From contig JADGPV010000011.1 of assembly GCA_017882245.1 (NCBI GenBank), positions 1 through 15,717 of the forward strand: DNA of 15,717 bases, written 5' to 3'. The position numbers were made by a program, and so were the translations under genes. Shown piece by piece: positions 1-6,969 of this stretch. The notes under the pieces were generated by a model. That model was not told the origin of the DNA. It worked only from the letters and a program-made list of their open reading frames with translations, and ran no database searches. Positions within the stretch are counted from its first letter, which is position 1. Every line of letters begins with the position of its first letter. Source of the DNA: Bacteroidales bacterium. GTDB taxonomy: Bacteria; Bacteroidota; Bacteroidia; Bacteroidales; VadinHA17.

Positions 1-1104
1 ACACATAGCTACGATCAGGCCAAGAATTATAGGTATGGTGACCGGCAGCATGAACTGCTGGGTCTCCGTCTCATTATCTACTGCTGATCCGATAGCTGCA
101 AAGAGTGAGGCATAAAGCAGATAACCCGTAATAAAATAGAATACAAAGGCGAAAATAATAAGACCCCAGGGCTGGTTCAATGCGCTGGCGAAGATGGACT
201 GAAATTCTGTCATCTGCGATGTAGCAGCCGTGCCTGCTTCAGCACCGGCAGTAGAAGGTTCAGCCTGGCCCAGGCTTTGCGGGAGCTGCTGCAGCTGCTC
301 AATTGTTTTTTCCGGCAGTATTTTCGACTGTACAACGGTAACGATGGCAAGTGTCAGCAGCATCCAGATGGCAAACTGTGTGAGGCCTACCAGCGCTATG
401 CCGATGATCTTTCCAAGCATAAGCTGAACAGGCTTCACTGATGAGATAATCACTTCCACTATCCGGCTGGTCTTCTCTTCAATCACCCCGCGCATCACCT
501 GGGATCCGAACATAAAGACAAGCATATACATCAGGAAACCGCTTATATATGCAAGTCCCATGGCAATTCCTGTGCTTGTCTGCTTTGATTCTCCTGCTTC
601 ATCAATCTTGATGGTCTGAACTTCGACGTTTGAATTTATGCTTTTGAGTATCTCGTCGAGGTTCGCGATATTATATCCCAGAAGCTTCTGTCTCTCAATC
701 TCCTTTTCAAGAGAATTGGAGATATGATCAAGGAGCCCTATGGGAGGCTGTTTCTTCGATATCAGTTGCACGGCGTTGGGTACGTTGGCGACCAGATCTG
801 AGATATATAATACCCCATAGTAGCCCTTTTCGCTGAAAGTAGTTTTTATATCGCTAAGGCTGGTATTTGTGAGATATTCAAACTCCGCATCTTTGGTGTT
901 AGGTATGACCCCCTTAAAGAGGTCGCTCCCGTCTTCAATCACGGCAATTTTCTTGAAGTCCTTATCCTCGTTTGACATGACAAGGGCAGGAACTACAAAT
1001 ATGAGGGCGATCAAAAAGGGTGTTAGCAGTGTCATAATGATAAATGACTTTTTACGTACCCTGGTTACATATTCCCTCTGGATTATTAAAGATGTCTTGT
1101 TCAT
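1..1104 (-). CDS. ABC-2 type transporter permease, NatB-like (partial, 3' end beyond window)
   Basis: This is the membrane subunit of an ABC exporter, coupled to the ATPase gene just upstream; only 3 bases separate that gene's stop from this ATG. I translated 368 codons to the left edge without a stop. The protein opens with a short cytoplasmic segment, then a hydrophobic helix (about residues 23-41, TLLTPFLIALIFVVPALV). A large extracytoplasmic domain follows to about residue 190. The conserved block VMRGVIEEKTSRIVEVIISS comes next, then further membrane helices (LMLGKIIGIALVGLTQFAIW and WGLIIFAFVFYFITGYLLY). This layout matches the NatB/YhaP group of ABC-2 permeases. A Gln/Ala-rich stretch (about residues 265-290) lies between two helices. 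NatAB of Bacillus exports sodium, but many relatives have no known substrate, so none is assigned. Family assignment is firm; function beyond export is inference. Confidence 0.85.
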   Translation of the reverse strand, partial: MNKTSLIIQREYVTRVRKKSFIIMTLLTPFLIALIFVVPALVMSNEDKDFKKIAVIEDGSDLFKGVIPNTKDAEFEYLTNTSLSDIKTTFSEKGYYGVLYISDLVANVPNAVQLISKKQPPIGLLDHISNSLEKEIERQKLLGYNIANLDEILKSINSNVEVQTIKIDEAGESKQTSTGIAMGLAYISGFLMYMLVFMFGSQVMRGVIEEKTSRIVEVIISSVKPVQLMLGKIIGIALVGLTQFAIWMLLTLAIVTVVQSKILPEKTIEQLQQLPQSLGQAEPSTAGAEAGTAATSQMTEFQSIFASALNQPWGLIIFAFVFYFITGYLLYASLFAAIGSAVDNETETQQFMLPVTIPIILGLIVAMC

Positions 1105-1107
1105 GGC

Positions 1108-2034
1108 TCAGTTCTTTGCAGCTTCATTGTTTTTTGTTTCGACAACCCTTATAAATATATCATTCATTGATGGCAGGGCGGGATTAAAGGCAATAACCGT
1201 CCCTGCTGCTGTCATCGACCTGATGATCTCATTTGTGTTGTGAGTGTCGGCAGCTTTGATCCGGACAGTGCTCCTGCCTTTTTCAAATTGGGATCTGATA
1301 ACTGAGAAGTGTGCATTTCCGGAAGGAGTGACCTCTCCATCAAAGACGATGTCAAATTCATTACCTGCCCATTCCTGTCTGATAGTATCCACTCTGCCTT
1401 CAAGGATAGTTTTTGCCTTATTGATGAGTGTTATGTTGTCGCACAGTTCTTCTACAGAACCCATGTTATGTGTTGCGAAGATTATTGTGGCTCCTTTCTC
1501 GCGCAGAAAAAGTATCTCATCCTTGATCAGTTTGACATTAATAGGGTCAAACCCTGTAAAGGGTTCATCGAATATCAGGAGCTGAGGCTCGTGTAACACG
1601 GTGGTTGCAAATTGCACCTTTTGCTGCATTCCCTTTGAGAGTTCCTCCACCTTCTTCCCCCACCAGTCGGTTATTTCAAGCTTTTTGAACCAGTACTTAA
1701 GGCGCCTCATAGCCTCAGTCCTGCTCAGTCCTTTGAGCTGAGCAAGGTATAAAGCCTGTTCACCCACCTTCATTTTTTTGTAGAGGCCCCTCTCTTCAGG
1801 GAGATAGCCAATCTTATAAATGTCTTCAGGTCTGATAGGCCGGCCGTTAAGCATCACCGTTCCGCTGTCAGGTGCGGTGATCTGGTTGATAATCCGGATA
1901 AGCGTTGTCTTACCGGCTCCGTTAGGACCGAGAAGTCCGTAGATGCTCTGCTCCGGTACGCTTATGCTTACCCCGTCAAGTGCCGTCTGGGTTGCAAAGC
2001 GCTTGGTCACATTCAATGCTTCAAACAATGGCAT
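1108..2034 (-). CDS. ABC transporter ATP-binding protein, NatA-like with DUF4162-type C-terminus
   Basis: This is the ATPase that powers the adjacent ABC-2 permease. In the 308-residue protein the Walker A motif is GPNGAGKT (residues 36-43), the ABC signature is LSKGMQQKV (132-140), Walker B is LLIFDEP (152-158) and the switch histidine is H189 in FATHN. The region after about residue 210 fits the DUF4162-type C-terminal extension found in NatA/YhaQ-like ATPases. The start is supported by a strong Shine-Dalgarno sequence, GGAGG at 2043-2047 read on the minus strand, 8 bases before the ATG; such strong sites are uncommon in this phylum. A TATATTTG -7 box lies at 2071-2078, right beside the dnaJ terminator, so this operon probably has its own promoter. 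The substrate is unknown. Confidence 0.93.
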   Translation of the reverse strand: MPLFEALNVTKRFATQTALDGVSISVPEQSIYGLLGPNGAGKTTLIRIINQITAPDSGTVMLNGRPIRPEDIYKIGYLPEERGLYKKMKVGEQALYLAQLKGLSRTEAMRRLKYWFKKLEITDWWGKKVEELSKGMQQKVQFATTVLHEPQLLIFDEPFTGFDPINVKLIKDEILFLREKGATIIFATHNMGSVEELCDNITLINKAKTILEGRVDTIRQEWAGNEFDIVFDGEVTPSGNAHFSVIRSQFEKGRSTVRIKAADTHNTNEIIRSMTAAGTVIAFNPALPSMNDIFIRVVETKNNEAAKN

Positions 2035-2042
2035 GGTTCTTT

Positions 2043-2047
2043 CCTCC
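2043..2047 (-). promoter_or_regulatory. Strong Shine-Dalgarno site of the ABC ATPase gene
   Basis: GGAGG lies 8 bases before the ATG at 2034. It fixes the start and is stronger than the sites before the other genes here. Confidence 0.7.
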
Positions 2048-2070
2048 GTAAAATGTTAGTCCCCGAAGTT

Positions 2071-2078
2071 CAAATATA
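2071..2078 (-). promoter_or_regulatory. Bacteroidetes -7 promoter box for the ABC exporter operon
   Basis: TATATTTG matches the phylum consensus TAnnTTTG. Transcription would start near 2065, giving a leader of about 30 bases that contains the GGAGG site. No clear TTTG -33 box is visible at the right distance, because that stretch is occupied by the dnaJ terminator hairpin. Confidence 0.45.
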
Positions 2079-2079
2079 T

Positions 2080-2118
2080 AAAAAAAGGTTGATACGCGTT
2101 TTGCATTGCATATCAACC
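2080..2118 (-). terminator. Intrinsic terminator of the grpE-dnaJ operon
   Basis: Read on the minus strand, GGTTGATA (2118-2111) and TATCAACC (2094-2087) form a perfect 8-bp stem. The loop is 16 bases and contains smaller self-complementary words such as TGCAATGCA. A run of seven T follows (2086-2080). It lies 22 bases past the dnaJ stop codon, as expected for a rho-independent terminator. Confidence 0.8.
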
Positions 2119-2139
2119 TTCTTATATATAAGTATTGTC

Positions 2140-3288
2140 TCAGGAAAAGTAGTTCTTCACCCTGTCAAAGAAGCCTTTGTCATCTGCGTCAGGCTTTGGG
2201 ATGAATGTCTGCGAGCTACGGTACTGTTCGATCATTTTCTGTTCCTCCCTGGTCAGGTTTTTAGGCACCCATACGTTGACGTTAACGAGCAGATCGCCCT
2301 TGCCGTATCCGTTTACGTCAGGCAGTCCCTTTCCTCTCAGGCGGAGTATTTTTCCTCCCTGGGTTCCGGGATCGATTTTGATCCTTACCTTGCCGTCAAG
2401 CGTCGGCACTTCAACATTGGAGCCAAGGATGGCGTCAGGGATGCTTATAAAAAGATTGTATATAAGATCATTGCCTTCACGTATCAGATCCTCATGTGGC
2501 TCTTCATCAATCAGCACGATGAGATCTCCGTTGATACCACCGCGGCGTGCAGCATTACCTTTTCCTGTAACTGAGAGCTGCATTCCGGGAGCCATGCCAG
2601 CCGGGATGGAAACAGGTATAACCTCATCTGCCTGTGTTATTCCTTCTCCGTAGCACTTGTGACATTTTTTTGATATGACTTTACCTTCGCCGCCACAGAC
2701 ATTGCACGGGGCAGTTGTCTGCATCTGGCCAAGGATGGTGTTCATGACCCTTGTTGTATGCCCAGTACCCTTACAGGTTGAGCAGGTCGTAATATCGCTG
2801 TCTGATGCAGCACCGGTGCCATTGCAGACGTTGCATGTCACGTACTTGGTGACCCTGACCTTCTTTTCAGCTCCTCTGGCAAATTCCTCAAGTGTCAGTT
2901 TAACCTTCAGCCTCAGGTTGGTTCCCTTGTTCACGTTGCGCGAGCGTCCGCCCCTGCTGCGTCCGCCAAATGCCCCGCCAAAGGCATCACCAAAGATATC
3001 CCCGAATGAAGAGAATATATCTTCCATGGTCATGCCACCGCCAAAGCCTCCCCCCATGTTATTGCCCAGGCCAGCATGTCCGAACTGGTCGTAACGAGCC
3101 CTCTTCTCATCGTTGCTGAGTACCTCGTATGCTTCTGCAGCTTCCTTGAACTTCTCCTCAGCCTCCTTGTTACCGGGGTTTTTGTCAGGATGATATTTAA
3201 GAGCATGTTTGCGGTAAGCTTTCTTTATCTCATCCTTTGCAGCCCCTTTGCTGACTCCCAGTATTTCGTAATAATCTCTTTTGGACAT
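2140..3288 (-). CDS. dnaJ: Chaperone protein DnaJ (type I Hsp40)
   Basis: This is the co-chaperone that delivers unfolded substrates to DnaK and stimulates its ATPase. The 382-residue protein has every type I element in order. The J domain (about 1-70) carries the HPD motif at residues 33-35. A Gly/Phe-rich linker spans about 74-115. Four CxxCxGxG zinc-binding repeats are complete, with cysteines at 152/155, 169/172, 195/198 and 209/212. Two C-terminal substrate-binding beta domains follow. The length is normal for the family. The start at MSKRDYYEILGV is the usual DnaJ N-terminus. grpE lies 23 bases upstream on the same strand, so the two are co-transcribed, and a strong terminator follows. 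dnaK is not in the window. No CIRCE operator is visible. Confidence 0.98.
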   Translation of the reverse strand: MSKRDYYEILGVSKGAAKDEIKKAYRKHALKYHPDKNPGNKEAEEKFKEAAEAYEVLSNDEKRARYDQFGHAGLGNNMGGGFGGGMTMEDIFSSFGDIFGDAFGGAFGGRSRGGRSRNVNKGTNLRLKVKLTLEEFARGAEKKVRVTKYVTCNVCNGTGAASDSDITTCSTCKGTGHTTRVMNTILGQMQTTAPCNVCGGEGKVISKKCHKCYGEGITQADEVIPVSIPAGMAPGMQLSVTGKGNAARRGGINGDLIVLIDEEPHEDLIREGNDLIYNLFISIPDAILGSNVEVPTLDGKVRIKIDPGTQGGKILRLRGKGLPDVNGYGKGDLLVNVNVWVPKNLTREEQKMIEQYRSSQTFIPKPDADDKGFFDRVKNYFS

Positions 3289-3311
3289 TTTTATGCGTAA
3301 ACGCGTTGTAT

Positions 3312-3902
3312 TTATTCCCCGACCACCACTTTTGGAAAGCGGATCACCTTCTCGTTAAGGGTATATCCCTTCCGTATCACTTCAATCACCTTGCCTTTTA
3401 ATGTTTCGTCTTCAACAGTAATGCCGGAAACTGCTTCTTGAAGGTCACTGTTGAACGGCTTATACAAAACCTCGATCTCCCTGACGCCATTCTGCTGCAT
3501 AAAATCAGATATTTTATTGCTGATAAGCTCCAATCCTTTCTTTATTGCTGCGGAGTTCTCCGTGTCATGCATAGAGTTCAAAGCCCTGTCAAAATCATCA
3601 ATGACAGGCAGCAGGCTCACAATAACAGATTCTCCGCCTGATTTGGCAAGCTCCATCTTTTCACGGAGAGTTCTCTTCCTGTAATTATCAAATTCAGCTG
3701 AGAGACGGAGATACTTGTCCTGCATTTCCGTCAGTTTTTTTGTAAGTTCCTCTTCAGCAGCCGGCTTTGATTCAGGTTCTGTATCCCCGGGTATTATAGC
3801 CGGTTCTGAATCTTCCCTCTCCGCATTTTCCTGATATTCAATTGCTTCATTGCTGGACACGGGTTCGTCGTGTCTCTCTTCGTGACTTTTCTTTTTTATC
3901 AT
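3312..3902 (-). CDS. grpE: Nucleotide exchange factor GrpE
   Basis: GrpE releases ADP from DnaK and works with DnaJ, encoded next in the operon. The 196-residue protein has an acidic, low-complexity N-terminal tail (about 1-50). A long coiled-coil dimerisation helix follows (about 55-90, ELTKKLTEMQDKYLRLSAEF), then the C-terminal beta-wing domain. Its end, with GYTLNEKVIRFPKVVV, corresponds to the GrpE signature. The ATG is preceded by AGGA about 10 bases upstream. In the 72-base gap before the gene, TTTG (3963-3966) stands 21 bases before GCATTTTG (3934-3941). That is only a partial match to a Bacteroidetes promoter, so the promoter is unproven. Function is assigned with high certainty from sequence and gene order. 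Confidence 0.96.
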   Translation of the reverse strand: MIKKKSHEERHDEPVSSNEAIEYQENAEREDSEPAIIPGDTEPESKPAAEEELTKKLTEMQDKYLRLSAEFDNYRKRTLREKMELAKSGGESVIVSLLPVIDDFDRALNSMHDTENSAAIKKGLELISNKISDFMQQNGVREIEVLYKPFNSDLQEAVSGITVEDETLKGKVIEVIRKGYTLNEKVIRFPKVVVGE

Positions 3903-3959
3903 TATAATATCCTTTTCTACTGGGCTTTTTTAACAAAATGCCGGCCACAAACACAAACA

Positions 3960-3972
3960 TGACAAAGTGTCA
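3960..3972. repeat. Short perfect inverted repeat between ridA and grpE
   Basis: TGACA and TGTCA flank a 3-base centre, two bases past the ridA stop codon and upstream of grpE. It could be a weak RNA hairpin at the end of ridA or a protein-binding site. No T run follows, so it is not a standard terminator. Confidence 0.35.
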
Positions 3973-3974
3973 AC

Positions 3975-4358
3975 TTACATGGTGAAGGCAACAGCCTCGA
4001 TCTCCACAAGAAAGCCTTGATGAAGGCCAGCGACGGTAATGATAGACCTTGCCGGCTGTACAGGGCCGAAGAAGTCTGCATATGCCCTGTTGATTTCTTC
4101 CCAATACTTTACATCAGTGGTATAGATGGTTGTTCTGGCAATTGTAGTTATGTCTCCCCCGGCAGCTTTTACAATGCTCAGGACGTTACTCAGCGCCTGG
4201 AGGGTCTGCTCGCTTACATCACCAGTAATCTTGTCTCCGGTAAGCGGTTTGACAGGGAGCTGTCCTGATACAAAAATCATGTTTTCCGCGACAATGCCCT
4301 GTGAGTAGTGCCCTGCCGGCAGCGGGGCGTCATATGTAATTATATTTGTGATCTTCAT
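3975..4358 (-). CDS. ridA: RidA family enamine/imine deaminase
   Basis: RidA proteins hydrolyse reactive enamine/imine intermediates made by PLP enzymes such as threonine dehydratase, releasing ammonia and protecting other enzymes from damage. The 127-residue length is typical of these small trimeric proteins. The signature region ARTTIYTTDVKYWEEINRAY is followed by PARSIITVAGL and VEIEAVA. R104 and E119 align with the arginine and glutamate that line the active site of active members (Arg105/Glu120 in well-studied homologues), so deaminase activity is likely. It lies 19 bases after the DUF4290 gene on the same strand and is probably co-transcribed with it. Assignment to the RidA branch rather than another YjgF/Rid subgroup rests on the conserved arginine. 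Confidence 0.93.
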   Translation of the reverse strand: MKITNIITYDAPLPAGHYSQGIVAENMIFVSGQLPVKPLTGDKITGDVSEQTLQALSNVLSIVKAAGGDITTIARTTIYTTDVKYWEEINRAYADFFGPVQPARSIITVAGLHQGFLVEIEAVAFTM

Positions 4359-4377
4359 AGGTTGATTGTTTCTTCCG

Positions 4378-5040
4378 TCAATACCCGGTTTTATGTTTCT
4401 TTTTGCCCTGCTTGCCTGATCTGCCCTGGTATTTATCCTGCGGTCTGCCCTGGAAACGTCCTTGTATCTTGCTCTTTGGTGGCGCCAGTAGCTCTTTGAT
4501 ATCAGGCATCTTGAAATTCTCCGGAGCTTTAAGCCTGCCTCCTGAGATATCAGAGAGATCCCTGATGATAAGCTCGTCCGCTACCTGTGCCTTGTTCCAT
4601 GTCAGATAATCCTTCTTCATCTGGTTGAGGATAAGGGCTGTCAGGTATTCTTTTTCCTCTCCGTCATCCATCGCCGAAGCTGCTTCAATAAGGGAAGGAA
4701 CTATACGTCCGTAATGAGCGTATTTAATTTCACCGTTATGATATGGAACCTTGTCAGGTTTGGCATCCAGCTTCGTTCTGTCAGGGGCAGGGTAGGGAGA
4801 GTCGACCTTGAGGTCAAAATCAGCAATTATCATCAGATGATCCCAGAGCTTATGCCTGAAGTCAGTCACCTCACGGAGGTTAGGGTTGAGGTTACCCATT
4901 ATCTGAATAATGGTCTTTGCAGCCCTGTTCCTCTCTTCCGGATCTTTAATGGTTTTGATATGTTCTATCATTTTGAGAACATTCCTTCCATATTCCGGCA
5001 GGGACATCCTTTTTCTCTGTGTGTTGTAATCGAAACTCAT
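4378..5040 (-). CDS. DUF4290 family protein with basic QGR-repeat tail
   Basis: I recognise the family but its function is unknown; it is known to me only from Bacteroidetes. The N-terminus (MSFDYNTQRKRMSLPEYGRN) and the block MGNLNPNLREVTDFRHKLWD are typical. Residues about 1-185 form the conserved, mostly helical domain. The last 35 or so residues form a basic, low-complexity tail with three QGR units (IQGRFQGR, YQGRSG) and ending KKKHKTGY. Tails of this kind often bind RNA or another polyanion; that is inference. There is no signal peptide or membrane helix, so it is probably cytoplasmic. A TAGCTTTG -7 box sits 17 bases before the ATG, and ridA follows after 19 bases, suggesting a two-gene unit. 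Confidence 0.82.
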   Translation of the reverse strand: MSFDYNTQRKRMSLPEYGRNVLKMIEHIKTIKDPEERNRAAKTIIQIMGNLNPNLREVTDFRHKLWDHLMIIADFDLKVDSPYPAPDRTKLDAKPDKVPYHNGEIKYAHYGRIVPSLIEAASAMDDGEEKEYLTALILNQMKKDYLTWNKAQVADELIIRDLSDISGGRLKAPENFKMPDIKELLAPPKSKIQGRFQGRPQDKYQGRSGKQGKKKHKTGY

Positions 5041-5056
5041 TCGCTGAAATTTTGCG

Positions 5057-5064
5057 CAAAGCTA
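5057..5064 (-). promoter_or_regulatory. Bacteroidetes -7 promoter box for DUF4290-ridA
   Basis: TAGCTTTG matches TAnnTTTG and predicts a start near 5050, about 10 bases before the ATG. No clear TTTG lies at the -33 position, which would fall inside the end of the upstream gene. Confidence 0.4.
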
Positions 5065-5079
5065 ATAAATATTTGTCTC

Positions 5080-5790
5080 TCAGAGGCCGAGAAACTGAAT
5101 TGCCAATCCGGAAACCATAATAATCGCGCCCGCAATGACATTGACATACCGTTCCAGCGGCCTGAGGTTTAAACGGCTAAATCCTAATTTGAACGCGAGT
5201 ACTATTGACATCATTGTAGTGATAGTAACGAAAGAAAAGAGAAGGGATACCAGGATGACGCCACTCATGTTATTTTCAGCAGCAGGGTACATTACTATCG
5301 GGATAAGCGGCTCACAAGGCCCAAGGATAAATATAAGAAAGAGGATCCAGGGGGTCACGTTTTTTTTGCCCTCCGGATGGATATGAGAGTGACCACTGAA
5401 ATGGTTATGTTCATGCTCATGATCAGTGCCGTCAGTATGATGGTGCGCGTGAGCATGTTTCTTTTTACGGTACAGCGACCGGAGGCTGATCAGCATATAA
5501 ACCAGGCCAAAAGCAACAAGGAGCCAGGCAGCAATGTTACCCCTGAATGATTCAAAGAACTCCAGCTTTGAAAGTGAAATGCCGGCTGCAATGCCAATTA
5601 AACCTAGAACGACAGAACTGAGAACATGGCCGACACCGCAGATGAAGGTAATTAGCATCGTCTTGCGAATAGTCCATTGCCGGGCTTCACCCATGACAAT
5701 GAAGGGTACATAATGATCAGGTCCGATGAGAGTATGTATAAACCCGACAGTGACAGCTGTACCCGCAAGGAGTAATGTTGATCCCTCCAT
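5080..5790 (-). CDS. UreH/RcnA-like polytopic membrane protein, putative nickel/cobalt transporter
   Basis: The 236-residue inner-membrane protein has about six hydrophobic segments. The first carries H19 and D25-H26 (FIHTLIGPDHYVPF), resembling the His/Asp signature of nickel-cobalt transporters, though spacing differs from the classic HxxDxDH. A second conserved block is GVGHVLSS (52-59). A cytoplasmic or periplasmic loop at about 112-138 is very rich in histidine (AHAHHH, DHEHEHNH, GHSHIH), as in metal exporters such as RcnA. GPCEPLIP (157-164) begins the second half and recalls the Pro/Cys motifs of the wider UreH/SafE/CcdA-like group. Metal transport is inferred from these motifs alone. 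No urease, hydrogenase or metal regulator is nearby. A -7 box precedes the gene. Confidence 0.68.
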   Translation of the reverse strand: MEGSTLLLAGTAVTVGFIHTLIGPDHYVPFIVMGEARQWTIRKTMLITFICGVGHVLSSVVLGLIGIAAGISLSKLEFFESFRGNIAAWLLVAFGLVYMLISLRSLYRKKKHAHAHHHTDGTDHEHEHNHFSGHSHIHPEGKKNVTPWILFLIFILGPCEPLIPIVMYPAAENNMSGVILVSLLFSFVTITTMMSIVLAFKLGFSRLNLRPLERYVNVIAGAIIMVSGLAIQFLGL

Positions 5791-5809
5791 TTTTTATCTG
5801 TTTCTTCTA

Positions 5810-5817
5810 CAAAGTTA
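5810..5817 (-). promoter_or_regulatory. Bacteroidetes -7 promoter box for the UreH/RcnA-like gene
   Basis: TAACTTTG matches TAnnTTTG. It lies 20 bases before the ATG at 5790 and predicts a leader of about 13 bases. No good -33 TTTG is seen. Confidence 0.4.
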
Positions 5818-5835
5818 ATAATTATGCAGGATCAT

Positions 5836-6969
5836 TTACCGGAACATTCTGACCCACATATCGCCTGCATTTATGATTTCGCCAAATTCTGTGTTTGAGG
5901 CATTAAGCAGCCTTCGCGCATCATTTACAAAGAGCATCATGGCATCATAATCACCTGGTTGCTGAAAAAATTCAGGATTGTCCTCAAATTCCGAGCATGG
6001 AAGTATGTAAAACTTTCGCTTTCCGTTTTCTGCAGGGGTGTACACCCATGTAAGGATATAGCCCGCTTCAGTAATAAAGACCTTATTACCTCTTTTCGTC
6101 AGCTCGAGGCTGACCATCGCACCTCCGTCCCTTCTTTTCTGGCGCTGGTTTGATATGAAATTACCCATAGACCATACAATAGGCTCTGTCAATCCTGTGG
6201 AATCTACAGATGCTATCATAGGCTGTATCACATGAGGGTGGGACCCGATTATGATGTCAGCACCGCTTCTGAAAATGGCTGCTGCTGTCTGCTTTTGTTC
6301 AAGAGAGGGGAGGGTGTCATATTCTGTTCCCCAGTGGACTGACACGATGACCAGGTCGGCTCCGCCATTGACGGAAGCCCTTATGTCATCGCCGATGCGT
6401 ATAGTGTCAATATAAGAGACGAGTGCCGGAGGTGGTACAACTATTCCGTTGGTGCCGTAAGTGTAGCTGAGCAGTGCTAGTCTGATACCGTTCTTATTTA
6501 TCATCAACGGTGAGAGTGTGTCTCTTGCTTCGCTGCTTACCCAGGTACCGGTATGCCTGATATTAAGACTATCAAGCGCCCTGATGGTGCGGGCAATCCC
6601 TTTTGACCCGCGGTCAGCGGCGTGGTTATTTGCATTGGTAAGAATGTCAAAACCGGCATTCCTGCAAGCCACAGCCAGCTCAATGGGAGAGCTGAAGGCA
6701 GGGTATCCTTTATAAGGTTCACCGCCCAGGGTGACTTCGAGGTTACCGATTGCAATATCAGCTGCGCTGAGCAGTGACGAGACATAATTGAAAACGCTGT
6801 CGTAACAATATGTCCCTGTGGAATCATCATAAGCAGATGCAATTTGTCCGTCATGGCCCATAATGTCTCCCGCGAACATGAGAACGATGACGCTGTCAGC
6901 CTCCTGTCCGGCAGCCAGCCTTGGGAGAAGGAGAAAAATGACAAAGATACCGACCTTCAGAAATCTCAT
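5836..6969 (-). CDS. CapA family (PGA_cap) metallophosphatase-like secreted protein
   Basis: The 377-residue protein has a signal peptide (about 1-22, MRFLKVGIFVIFLLLPRLAA) and is probably periplasmic or extracellular. The rest is a calcineurin-like fold of the CapA/PgsA type. Visible motifs are FAGDIMGHD (with D35), IGNLEVTL (N76, E78), TNANNHAADRG, VSVHWGTEYD, GSHPHVIQP and WSMGNFISNQ. The full set of Asp, Asn and His metal ligands expected for the family is present. CapA/PgsA is named for poly-gamma-glutamate capsule synthesis, but no PgsB or PgsC is near, so that role should not be assumed. Its ATG overlaps the fucosidase stop codon by one base (TAATG), so the two are translationally linked and may act in the same compartment. 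Substrate is unknown. Confidence 0.88.
   Translation of the reverse strand: MRFLKVGIFVIFLLLPRLAAGQEADSVIVLMFAGDIMGHDGQIASAYDDSTGTYCYDSVFNYVSSLLSAADIAIGNLEVTLGGEPYKGYPAFSSPIELAVACRNAGFDILTNANNHAADRGSKGIARTIRALDSLNIRHTGTWVSSEARDTLSPLMINKNGIRLALLSYTYGTNGIVVPPPALVSYIDTIRIGDDIRASVNGGADLVIVSVHWGTEYDTLPSLEQKQTAAAIFRSGADIIIGSHPHVIQPMIASVDSTGLTEPIVWSMGNFISNQRQKRRDGGAMVSLELTKRGNKVFITEAGYILTWVYTPAENGKRKFYILPCSEFEDNPEFFQQPGDYDAMMLFVNDARRLLNASNTEFGEIINAGDMWVRMFR

Noticed and set aside
3960..3972. Heat-shock CIRCE operator before grpE
   Set aside because: TGACA-AAG-TGTCA does not match TTAGCACTC-N9-GAGTGCTAA in sequence or spacing.
5836..6969. Poly-gamma-glutamate capsule operon
   Set aside because: Only a CapA-fold gene is present; PgsB and PgsC partners are missing.
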